The position numbers were made by a program, and so were the translations under genes. Positions 8,176 to 17,252 of a stretch of 26,166 nt of DNA are shown in pieces. Each line of letters opens with the position of its first letter. The first letter of the stretch is position 1. The DNA comes from Paramacrobiotus richtersi (taxonomy: Eukaryota; Tardigrada; Eutardigrada; Parachela; Macrobiotidae): contig JAQGAU010000570.1 of NCBI GenBank assembly GCA_034698045.1, positions 1 through 26,166 of the forward strand, in the 5' to 3' direction. The notes under the pieces were generated by a model. The model did not search any database, was not told the DNA's origin, and saw only the letters and a list, made by a program, of their open reading frames with translations.

Positions 8176-9713
8176 CTATAAAACAATAAATGTTACAAGA
8201 AATGACATCAATATTAAAAAAATCGGTTTTCTACATTCGAGCTTTTGAACAAACCAGTAATCCGACGGAATCTTTGGTAGCTGTTCGCTCTCCGCAACCT
8301 CCGTCTTGTCATCCACCGATCGCAAATCCTCATTCTCCTTTACCAGCTCCGCCACGGCCTTCTCTTTAAACTGCACCATATCCGTTAAATCCACAACCTT
8401 CGCCTTCAACCCCGTCTCCGATGCCTTGATCGATGTTCTAACAATCTCCGCCCAGATCTCATCATCCACTCCATGTCGTCCGGGTTTCTGAGCTTTCTCC
8501 AACGCCATCTCCAGCGCATGCTGCCGTATCTCATCGGTCGCTTCGACCTGCATCACCAGTGCTTTGATTTCCTCCAAACTTTCTTCAAACTCGGCAGCAA
8601 ACTGCTCATGACCTGTCCTCAGTTCATCCACCCTTTCCAAGGAATACTCTGGCCCCAGTTCTTCGCTGACCTTTCCTCGCAGTAGTGCAATACTGGCTGC
8701 TTTGTTGGACATCTCTTCCCCACGATCTTTTCTCAAGGATTTCAATTCTTTCAACTGACTGTCCTGCTGCTTAACCAGATCGTCATAGTTTTGAATCTGG
8801 GACGTTAAATCGTCCAACCGATTATGCGCCGTGACGATCTGCTGTTCATGGGTCATGTAATCCACCATCAACTTTTGCCAGTCTTTCTCACAGGTCTCAA
8901 ACTCTTTAGTGACCTTTGCGTCTTCTTCAATCCCTTTGGCGATGAGTGTCTCCATCTTCTGCAGCATATCAGCGCGTTCCGTCCACTGATCACTCACCGC
9001 TTCTTCCAGCACCGCGTCGCCGCGTATTTCAAAGATCTTACAGTTAAAGTTCGTCACCTTGCACAGGTTATCCCGCATCATGGCTAACGACTCGGAGAGC
9101 TGTTGTTTGTCGTCTTCCAGGTTGTTTTTCTCTTCTTGGAGTTTTGTTCCTAGTTCACAAAGATGGGCTTCGTTCTCGTACAGAATGGTGAGATCTCGTT
9201 GCACCGCGTCCGCTTTCCCTCGGAGAAGGCGTTTCAGTTGTAATAACGCTGGGGCACTCATCTTGTGCAGTAACTGCTCCGCCTCGTGCAGACTCTCCTG
9301 GGAGATGCGGACATCGATGTCGAGAGGTGTCGCTGCAACTGAGGACAGTCTTGGGTTCTTGGCAATGGCGATCTTCGTTGCGCTGTCGGATACCTAGACG
9401 TTTCCACTGAAATGGTACATTTTAAATGGATACAGAAATCGGAAGCAGTGTTTACTTGAACTGAATCCTTGGTTTCTCGGCGTGTAGCACCCGACGAGCT
9501 CTTCCGAACGGGACGCTCGGGATCGTAAGGAGGTAGAGCGCTGATGCTTGATTCATCATTAATATCAATGCTCCCTGCTCCTGCGGATTGCCTCGATTTA
9601 GCAGAAGATCGTCGGGATTTCTTTGGTTCGGCTGTCGAGCTTTTCCGACTGTCTTTGCTCTTCTTCTTCTTGTCCTCTTTTGGGTCTTCCAGAACGGACG
9701 ATTTTCGTGCCAT
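8176..9713 (-). CDS. Coiled-coil protein with basic Ser/Lys N-terminus, two exons, 491 aa
   Basis: Family not recognised. Exon 1 is 9713-9456 and exon 2 is 9393-8176. The 62-nt phase-0 intron has donor CAA|GTAAAC and acceptor CGTCTAG|GTATCC. Residues 1-60 are disordered and Lys/Ser/Arg-rich (MARKSSVLEDPKEDKKKKSK), likely phosphorylated and able to carry a nuclear signal. From about residue 115 to 460 runs a long heptad-like coiled coil (LQLKRLLRGKADAVQRDLTI, LEEIKALVMQVEATDEIRQH), broken near residue 300 by GPEY and near 375 by KPGRHG. The architecture suits a cytoskeletal or axonemal scaffold protein, which is inference. The last residues (PIFLILMSFLVTFIVL) are hydrophobic and could be a tail anchor or read-through into an AT-rich intron, since a donor-like AAT|GTAGAA lies just upstream. 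The ATG at 9713 is the first in the open frame. Confidence 0.8.
9394..9455 (-). other. Intron of the coiled-coil gene
   Basis: GTAAAC...TCTAG, 62 nt, phase 0. It links KDSVQ to VSDSATK. Confidence 0.75.
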
Positions 9714-10094
9714 TGTGAATCAATCAGATGGCGATGGAAAGACACTTCTTCAACAACTCGTGAGAGGGAAATTTTATAACCGTGGCAGAACTGCAAGACA
9801 AATATGATACGCAACAAAAAATGTAGCCTCTCGCGCGCGAACTGACAAATTAATGATAACCAGTCGAGCAAGTTCCTACAAGGTACTGTAACATGTTTGT
9901 CGCAACATATTGCAATCGAATTGCCACGTATTATTTCTAGCAACACACATCAATATCACGTGATATCAACAATAAATTTACTAATGTCCCCGAAGTACCT
10001 GCTTACAGATTCACATCAGTCATTCATACAACTAAAAATCTTTAATAACCGAACACATTGTCTTCAAAGCCAGTGAAAATCAGCAAAAAAAACG
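9714..10094. other. Intergenic between two minus-strand genes
   Basis: Holds the upstream region of the coiled-coil gene and the 3' end of the Ser/Arg-rich gene. No coding frame or clear core-promoter motif was seen. Confidence 0.4.
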
Positions 10095-11923
10095 TCATTG
10101 CTCATGCACACTTCCCAGACTGTTCCTTGATGGAGACTTTCTATCGGGCACTTTTCTCATATTCGACTCCAACGAGCTCCTCGACTGGGGACGTCGTATC
10201 TCATTGGCAAACGGATTACTCTCACCTAGTTCATCCTGGTCAAAGACAGGTGATCTCATTCGCGGAGAAACACTCTCTGAAAAACGCAATCTCGTGAAAC
10301 GCCTTCGAAAACCAGTGCACATCTTCGACGTACTCGTTGACGCACGCGAATGGCGCGACACATGTGACCTTCGTGACTTCGCTGAGCCTTGAGAGTTGAC
10401 TGACTTGTAGACCGATTCAGCGTCGCTAAAAACTTGTGGTGGGTTTGGTATCGCTACGGATACAAGACACTGTTAACAGAACATAATTAAAGAGACATAA
10501 ATGCTGTAGAAACGTACGCCGTGATTCTACTACGTGTTGGAAGGTTCCCGAGTTCCACTGTGGTAAAAAGTTATGCACTCCCGCACTATCCGGCCGCTCA
10601 ACCAGAACCGTAACTCTTGCCGATTCCACGCTTGCAGAGGGATAGGCGTTAGGTGGAAGGCAGTTTTCGTAGTCTTCCTGTGTTAAACTGCGAGAAGGCA
10701 CCACAAAGTCCTTGGCTTCACTTATGTCCTGCTCGTATTCGGGATGCTCTAACAAAATGTACATTCTTGGCTATACAAGTATTAAATGAATTTTGTGTAC
10801 CTACGCGTGTAAAAATCAGCGAGATCGTGGTTGCTTTTGGTGAACGACACTTGCAGCGAACTATTACTCCGGTAGATGTTCTTTCCCTTCGCCGAGCTGT
10901 GGCTGGAATGGGACGGCATCAGCAGATCTCCTAGGGTTCTTGAGACTGGAATGTTCGGCTTCTGTGGTTCCATTTTGCTGGATTTGGCGGAGGAACTCGA
11001 AATGGCGTCTGGTGGTGCGGGAGCTCTTGATTTCTGGGACAGTTCTCGGTGTGGAGAATTTGTCATATTGGATCTCTGAGTGGAACGTGATGCACCACTA
11101 TACACCGAACCTATACAAACACGCGCCATAAACTCGACTAAATCATTAAAAAAAGAGCACTTGAATGAGCACATACTTTGATCGCTTCTTGGAGGGATTT
11201 TGTGCGGTTGAGTGTAGATGGCATAATTGGAGGATCGGGGGAGAGTGAGTTTAGCGAGCGTCTGCAAGAAAAGGTTCGCATTTTTCACGGAAACTCATGG
11301 TTATCTCCTGTTTTACCGATGAAATAGGAGATGAGCGTGGTGATTTGGAAGCCTCTACCGACGAGTTTTCTTTGGAACTCCGGTCAGATGATTTGCGTAA
11401 TGGTGGACGATTCCGAGAGACTGGGTCAGGTGCTTCGCCCAAAAGACACTGACACAGGACCATGGCGGAAATGGGTGCACATAGTAGTTTGTCAAGTCAT
11501 CAAGGGGGTTTTGCTCTGTGAACTTATTCACCAAAATAATGTAAGCAAAAGGATGATGCAAAAACTCGTAAAATTCTTACGAGGAACGGAAACCTTGTTC
11601 GAGAATCCGTTGTTGTAAACATAAGCAGGCTACAAGATACATTTCCATGGAGGAATGCAAAGGCACAAAAGGTCAAAAATGAAGGTCATTTCAGAGTGAC
11701 TGTCGGCTGGATCCTATTCTGCCTGACAGTCTGACTGTCTGAGTAGCGTGCAGAAAAGGGGAACTTGAGGTATTCCAGGTCCTTCGTTGAGAAAAGCGAA
11801 ATTGGACGGATCTAGTTTCGAGTAGTTGATCAGCAACATGTACCACATATTACTAGATGTTATTAAGAAAAAAGTTTTTCCATGGGTTAAGTTGAATAAT
11901 TCTTCTGGTGTTTGCGGACACAT
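10095..11923 (-). CDS. Ser/Arg-rich disordered protein, about eight exons, about 457 aa
   Basis: Not recognised. Exons fitted on -: 11923-11765, 11629-11581, 11515-11456, 11420-11317, 11261-11177, 11110-10801, 10765-10518 and 10453-10095. Phases agree at every join and the total is exactly 458 codons with the stop. The N-terminus starts MCPQTPEELFNLTHG and includes SKLDPSNFAFLNEGPGIPQ and PLDDLTNYYVHPFPPW. The middle and end are low-complexity Ser/Pro/Arg (SSKENSSVEASKSPRSSPIS, SSSSAKSSKMEPQKP, RRPQSRSSLESNMRKVPDRK), with one more ordered segment (YILLEHPEYEQDISEAKDF, then ERPDSAGVHNFLPQWNSGTF). There is no signal peptide or membrane segment. Many RxxS sites suggest kinase regulation. Two introns (11421-11455 and 10766-10800) are only 35 nt and the least certain; a start at 11463, with a good GCCATGG context, would give a shorter protein. 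Confidence 0.6.
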
Positions 11924-12285
11924 ATGAAAATGCGGTACTGCACCACAATATATAGCTTAATACTCAAAATTATAAACTTTGTCTTCCTGTTCTGCGGCTC
12001 AAAAAAAAGGATTTCGACGGCATTCAAGGTTTGTTTCGTGCTGCATATTATACTGTAACAAGGTCAAGATTTTACGGTCATCCACAACTTCATAAAAAAT
12101 TGAAAACAAAATACTCACAAGAAAACATAGACCAAAAGAATGCACAGAAAGTAGCCTTTTCTTATAATCATGCCGTTAGAACTGCGCTTTTCACAGCAAA
12201 CCAAAGACAACGGCGACTGGCATGAGACGTCATATCCCATTCTCGACATGGTAAAAGGCCTATGTTGCATCTTATCAACCACATT
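11924..12285. other. Intergenic, nothing supported
   Basis: Presumed upstream region of the Ser/Arg-rich gene and downstream region of the Ly6-like gene. A 64-aa + frame at 12031 has no recognisable feature. Confidence 0.4.
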
Positions 12286-12935
12286 CTACGTCAGTTCTTC
12301 CACGGAGGCATTTTGCGGCTTAAACCACAATGTCAGCTGGCCCATAATCGGCACGATAACGCGCTCCAACAAACTCTGGCTTTTGGGAGTAAGTTCAATA
12401 GTCGCCGTCGTAGCAGGTGCAGACTCTGTTGTTGCGGTAAAATATGACTGTATTGTACGGAAATCATTGCACAGATTTGTTGTGCAGTTCGAACACTGCA
12501 CTGTATACTTGAGGAAATATCGCGACGAATCAAAAATACAGAGTATTGGCACTTGGTTCGAGCTTACTCCAGCCGGTGGATCCGAACAGGCAGCTCTGAC
12601 TTCGCTTAGTTGAACGCCGATGGAATCATTGAGTCCTGTAACATTAGTTCTTCGGCCGATATAACTAAGAAATTATCATCAGGGTTGTACTAACGCGAGT
12701 GTCCTTGTCGGAACTGTCGCATGCATGGACCGGCGCATGGCACAACGTTGGGGCCTGCTGCTCGCACTTTTGCTTCAGTTAGAGGCATTTGGATGAAAGA
12801 GGATTCGTAGCACTTTATTTGCCCGTCTTTTTGCTGGGATAACTGTCCGTTTTCGAGATATATCTCCATGTTGGGTGGTAATAGTCTGGCGTCTACTGCG
12901 AGAACAACAGCACTCAACAACAACAATCGAAGCAT
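12286..12935 (-). CDS. Secreted Ly6/uPAR three-finger-like protein, two exons, 196 aa
   Basis: Ly6/uPAR proteins are small disulphide-bonded extracellular domains, often GPI-anchored. Exon 1 is 12935-12695 and exon 2 is 12635-12286. The 59-nt phase-1 intron has donor CGC|GTTAGT, a branch-like CTAAT and acceptor ATGTTACAG. The start at 12935 gives a strong signal peptide (MLRLLLLSAVVLAVDA); an in-frame Met 19 codons upstream would bury it. The mature part has eight cysteines: one near residue 42 (IKCYESS), VPCAGPC near 67-71, AAC and ILC in exon 2, and the closing VQCSNCTTNLCNDF, which matches the Ly6 ending C..C...LCN. Two Asn-glycosylation sites (NDS, NCT) are visible. After the domain come a Thr/Ala-rich stalk and a hydrophobic stretch (VIVPIMGQLTLWF) followed by about 13 polar residues, so a GPI anchor is possible but not classical. 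First-cysteine spacing is atypical. Confidence 0.7.
12636..12694 (-). other. Intron of the Ly6-like gene
   Basis: GTTAGT...TTACAG, 59 nt, phase 1. Joins ...GQGHS-type exon 1 to LNDSIGVQLSEVRAAC. Confidence 0.65.
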
Positions 12936-13689
12936 GCGTGTTCTTAAGCAGGCTTTTCCTTTGCAGAATGGGTTAGAAGTACTCCTGTACATGAAGAGTA
13001 AACATTTATTATTCAGATTTAACTATGCGCTCATTAATTAGCCAGGACTGCTGAAGAGAATACAAAGTCGGCAGTACAGTACGATAACTTTCGCATTATA
13101 TGCAACGATTCAGTGCAAGCACAGGCATGACCTGGAGCGAGAACCATGGATTAGAGAGTATGACGTAGTGAGGAAGAGCTAAACGTTTTCTCACGTTGGA
13201 CCCAGTGTCCTCCAAAGTCAATGTTGTTGTTATTGTTGTAGTGTTGTTGTTTTTGTTGTAAATAGAGTTAATGCAAGTCAAGGTCATGCATAACCAGCAA
13301 CGGCACGTGGCGATCTAATGCCGCTAACACAAGATCCACACTTTTCAAAGTTTCTAGTTGTAAAAATATCTGTGAACAGCCCACATCACGACCGAATGAC
13401 CGCATGACCGACACAGAACAAGCAATTCGTTTTTAGCCGAATGCAGTGAACCTTTGCTTCGTTTCGATCGATGACAAAAATGAAACAATAAATAATGCGA
13501 CTAACAGTCTGCGTTTGTATCTGGTCTACTGTTGAGGGCATGTTAGTTATGATCTAGCTGGTTTTCAAGTAAAAGCTGTCATTCTATCGATATGCTGCGC
13601 GAAAATGCATTTTGCCTTATGGACACTGTCACATAATTTGTTCTATTGGTTTAGAACTCAGACGACCTTGGTTCCATGGGGTCCCAAAT
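12936..13689. other. Intergenic, nothing supported
   Basis: Contains a GTTGTT-type low-complexity run at about 13220-13260. No convincing coding frame. Confidence 0.4.
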
Positions 13690-13724
13690 TTAATGCGCGC
13701 GCCGACAGAAGACTTTCTAAAACG

Positions 13725-13915
13725 TCCCGGGGACTAAACGTCCCGCGACATCCGGTCCTGTGGACAAAACGTTCTGGGGACATATAGTCCTGAGGGAAAA
13801 TACGTCCCGCGACTTCCGTTTCTGTAGACAAAATGTCCAGAGGACGAATAGAACTACGGAGAAAAACGTCTCGCGACTTCCGGATGGTAGATAGAACGTT
13901 CTGGGGAAAAACGCC
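13725..13915. repeat. Three-unit degenerate tandem repeat, about 63 bp period
   Basis: Units start near 13736, 13798 and 13862. Each opens with AAA(A/T)ACGTC(C/T)CGCGAC(A/T)TCCG, followed by a GTAGACAAAACGTTCTGGGG-like half. It is the left arm of the TTAA element. Confidence 0.7.
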
Positions 13916-15009
13916 TTTCTCTAACAAAACGGCGAAACATTTTCCTCAGTATTATGCCGTATATCTGTAACACTGCACATATGTGCACATTATGTTATAC
14001 AAGAAACGTCTTCGGCTGCCGCCTCAGAGTTTCTTATGATCCACGTTCGCCTAACTTTGGCTTAATTTAACTTAAACGGAATTAAATAGTCTGCCATGGG
14101 ACGCTTCGTATCATAGATTCATTGAAAATTGCCCTTTTTTGTTGCTGATTTTTGTCTTGCTTCCTGTCAGATATTCGGTAAGTACAGAAGTGAAACACCC
14201 AGTGTTTTCCCATTGCCTCGCAGCGTGTTTCGGGTTGCTTCCGGTCACTGTGTGAGGCCGTCCGTCACACGCTCAGTACCAAAGCAAAGACAGTCCGTTA
14301 ATTTGTAAGCTTATCTTTGATCCTTTTTCCGATCCGACTATTCTTATTGGAACTTTATTTCGAGACGATCGATTTGCTCTGATTCCGGTAGAACGTCCGG
14401 AAGTGACTGTCACCGGAACCGAAAACAGTCGGTCAGTCTTTAGCATTACAGTATTATTTTTTTGCTGGTTACACGATTGGTGCCGGGTTTCGTTACACGT
14501 TTCGTTATGTCGGCTAGGTCCAAATAATTATGTCCGTTCGGTCGAGCAATTTTAAATTTTAATCGCAAATGAAATCTGCTGTTTCTGTGTTATTTTTGTA
14601 TGGTACCGCTTCCGGTCAAACCTGCGATATTAAGCGGCATAGTCAACTGTACGCAGTATACGGGTTCTTCCATATCGCGCTGCTTTCGGTCATCGTTTAG
14701 TGCCGATTGCCGAAGCAGCATGGGCGAAGCGAAACAGCGAATTTTCAGTGTTGCTTATGTTCTCCCTGCTTCGTTCGGTGAATCGGTAAGACGTTTCTAA
14801 TAATTTCGTCGTTACAGTTGCTCCAGGCCGGGCATTCCTGAATTTAAACAAAATATTCAGCTTTGATTTTTTTCTCGAGTTTCCGGTCAGCATTCGGGCA
14901 ATCGCGCCAGTGCTGTGCAACTCGTTATTTTTTCCGAGCCCTTCTGACGAGGGTTATGTGAAACCACAGTAATAAAAAAAGCCTTCAGCATCTGTGCCAA
15001 TGCAGCGAA

Positions 15010-15245
15010 TTGTTCTGGGACGTTTTGGTCAGTGTCGGGCGATCCCAGTTATGGCCAGCGGCCGTTCTATTCCTTGGCCGCTTTGGTACCGGGCCGTTAT
15101 ATCCACGACCGTTTAGGTACCTGGCCGTTTTCTCCCTGTCCGTTTTGTCTCTTAGCCGTTTTGGCTCCAGGCCTTTATGGCCAAGGACGTTTTTCTGGGA
15201 CCTTTTGGGCGGGACGAGTTATCCCCGGGACGATATGTCGGGGCG
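15010..15245. repeat. Array of short GGCCGTTTTGG-like motifs
   Basis: About ten loose copies of a (G)GCCGTTTT or GGACGTTTT core, spaced roughly 10-25 bases apart (TTGGCCGCTTTGGTACC, ACCTGGCCGTTTTCTCC, TTAGCCGTTTTGGCTCC). In reverse complement it resembles the ACGTCCCG motifs of the left arm. Confidence 0.6.
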
Positions 15246-15253
15246 CCATTTAA

Positions 15254-15980
15254 TGAGTTGCTATTTAAATCTTTTCGTAGGTGCTGGTATCAATGTGTAG
15301 AATACTGTGCATACAGATATCAGCGCTGGAATACCGAGAAACTGTCATGTTAAGTCAGTGCAATGTTCGGCTGTCTGTGGATTAGAGCAATTCACGCGAA
15401 ATTCTAAATCTGCTTGCTCTTTGTTCGCCTAGCGTTTGTGATTGGCTAATAATTGCGCCACAGGTGGGCATCATGCCTCCTCTTCCTTGTCGTCAGTTGA
15501 ATGCTTACTTCAAGTTTCAGTGAATGCAGCGACAGCCAATTGTTCGTACCTGCAGCGGGCAGCACCCGTAGCATTCGAACGAAACGTTTATCTGTAGCAA
15601 GCCCTCATCTGCAGGAAAACTGTTTGAAGCACTACGATCGCAAGACACGGGAATTCAACAAAAATCTGACAACAACATATTCCGTAGTCATAACTCTCCA
15701 ATGACGGAAAACCGCAGGTCACTGACCTGTTTTCACGTGTGTGAAACAGCCACATGATCAAGCTCTAATTGACAGTTCTGTGCCAACTGTATGCTACAGG
15801 TTTGCATGCTACAGTACGTAAAAGCGTAACTTCGCGGCCGTACGCGCTTGATCTCACAACAATCATACCCTCAATAAAAATAAAGTGAAACGAAGAACTT
15901 CAGACGCTCACAGAAGTGTCAACAGTCAAAGCGTTCAAATGTCACTGAACGGCAACTGCAAGGTTTCAGCCACATTCGAC
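15254..15980. other. Intergenic, nothing supported
   Basis: A 67-aa + frame at 15501 has no recognisable feature. No repeat of note. Confidence 0.4.
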
Positions 15981-15984
15981 CACT

Positions 15985-16082
15985 AATGACCACCAAAGGT
16001 CACAGAAAACCACAACCACCATCGACCACAAAGGTCAGCGGAAACCACGACCACAGCCGACCACAACCACGTCCGTGGTCGC
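15985..16082. repeat. Short tandem repeat, about 36 bp period, GACCAC-rich
   Basis: GACCACCAAAGGTCACAGAAAACCACAACCACCATC is followed by a diverged copy, GACCACAAAGGTCAGCGG..., and a third partial copy GACCACAACCAC. It ends in a small palindrome, ACCACGTCCGTGGT. Confidence 0.65.
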
Positions 16083-16414
16083 CACATTTTCGATACACCC
16101 GGTTCCATGTTACTGATGTCAGCCAACGACGAGAGACTTGGTTTGGGTTGATGCTTTGTGATCAGGATCATCAGGAACACTGCTAGCAAAAGTGAGTAGG
16201 ATGTTATGCTCTTCCTGGTTAAAATGTGCTCGGTTAAAGAATGTCGATAGTACAAGGAGGAGGTGTGCCAAGCAGTGTGGGAATGTGCTATCGACCATTC
16301 AGTTCGGATTAGAAGAGCAAACTAGACTGGAATTATTGGTTTCAATATATTTAGTCGTTTGCGATTGTGTTTGAAGCTGAAACTGCTGGAATTGATGTTA
16401 ATTCGAATTTCGGA

Positions 16415-16655
16415 AATGTTCGGAAACACGCCCTAGAAGTGCCCTCCCTGAGTTGGGGGGTGCTGCTGGAAAAAACGGTTTCATAGAAGCTTCAATGTAT
16501 TTGAAGCATCCGTCCGAAAACGAAAATAAAAAGCTGCCGAGCTGGACGAAAATTCACAACCAATCAGAACAAGCCCGTCCCCTTTCTGGATTTTTAAGTT
16601 TGGCAGCAGTTTCATTTTCGACTCGCCCGGCAACACGCCCCAGGAAATCGTAAAC
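16415..16655. repeat. Possible small inverted-repeat element
   Basis: CGAAAACGAAAATAAAAAGC at about 16516 faces GGCAGCAGTTTCATTTTCG at about 16602. Outside them GGAAACACGCCC (near 16420) and GGCAACACGCCCC (near 16628) repeat directly. This would suit a MITE, but the ends are not clear. Confidence 0.3.
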
Positions 16656-16808
16656 GTCTAATTATAATATGTGGGATCCTGTGGGATAGGCTTGGACCGA
16701 TGACAAACTGGTTGGCAACCGACATCGCCCGACATCTGGAAAAACAGGGCGATGGAAGTGCCTATGATGATCCAACAACAGAAGAATCTTTAACCATCTT
16801 GTGGCTAG

Positions 16809-17249
16809 GCTCTTGTTCTTGTTCTTGTTGCTAAACGACAGTATGCAACAGAACCAACAACCGTTGTTCCTGTAACCCTGTTTGTTAGTAAATTACTAAA
16901 GGATGGTTTCACTGAAATCGCAACTAAACCGCCGTGGTTGATGAAGATGGTCAACTTTCTGTCTAAGAACAACAGCGAAAACTTTCAGGAACCATGGCCT
17001 TCACAAGGCTCTAGCAGTGTAAAGTCTTCTATCGCGAAGTACCATGGAACACGATCCGCTTTAGGAGAAATTTACGGTTGAAGTGCTGCCAATGATGAGA
17101 TACACTATTCTGATTTACCTGCTTTCGGACTATGCAGCCACGCGCGATGGAGATACAGCGTGTCACAAGGCGACTTTATCGTGCATTCAACTTGGTTATA
17201 CAAGCTGTCGCCCTATTTGGTACGTCGCAAATTTCCTACTACATATCTG
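16809..17249 (+). other. Open stretch with coding character, one TGA inside, no start found
   Basis: Downstream of a possible acceptor (GTGGCTAG|GCT at 16808) a frame runs 90 codons to TGA at 17079 and then 56 more codons to TAG at 17250. It opens with a hydrophobic run (ALVLVLVA), like the core of a signal peptide, then KRQYATEPTTVVPVTLFVSK and KPPWLMKMVNFLSKNNSENF. After the TGA it reads SAANDEIHYSDLPAFGLCSH. No initiator Met, no clear donor and no family match were found. In an overlapping frame 16700-16834 carries MTNWLATDIARHLEKQGDGS. It could be a secreted-protein exon, a pseudogene or chance. Confidence 0.3.
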
Positions 17250-17252
17250 TAG

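Larger units (their letters stand above)
13694..15249. mobile_element. TTAA-flanked non-autonomous DNA transposon with terminal inverted arrays, about 1.56 kb
   Basis: TTAA stands at 13690-13693 and again at 15250-15253. Inside it the left end reads TGCGCGCGCCGACA and the right end, reversed, ATGGCGCCCCGACA (10 of 14 matches). Both ends then carry CGTCCCGGGGA and further CGTCCCGC motifs in mirror orientation. TTAA duplication is typical of piggyBac and a few other superfamilies. The interior shows no transposase. Its best open stretches, 14600-14788 (+, 62 codons, followed by GTAAGA) and 14790-14970 (+, ending at CCACAGTAATAAA), are at the level expected by chance. Divergence between the ends and between array units suggests an old copy. 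Confidence 0.55.

Noticed and set aside
8306-9397. Several + strand frames of 61-112 aa
   Set aside because: They lie opposite the long coiled-coil exon, which has far better coding character.
12170-12613. A 147-aa + frame
   Set aside because: Antisense to exon 2 of the Ly6-like gene, which has cysteine spacing and splice support.
13725-13915. CRISPR array
   Set aside because: Units are degenerate, contiguous and unequal, without conserved repeats separated by unique spacers; the setting is animal DNA.
14600-14970. A two-exon gene inside the TTAA element
   Set aside because: The only plausible donor and acceptor (GTAAGA, TTACAG) leave a 32-nt intron and a frame conflict. Both open stretches are of chance length.
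17079-17081. Selenocysteine codon
   Set aside because: A lone TGA in an open stretch without homologue, Met or visible SECIS is not enough.
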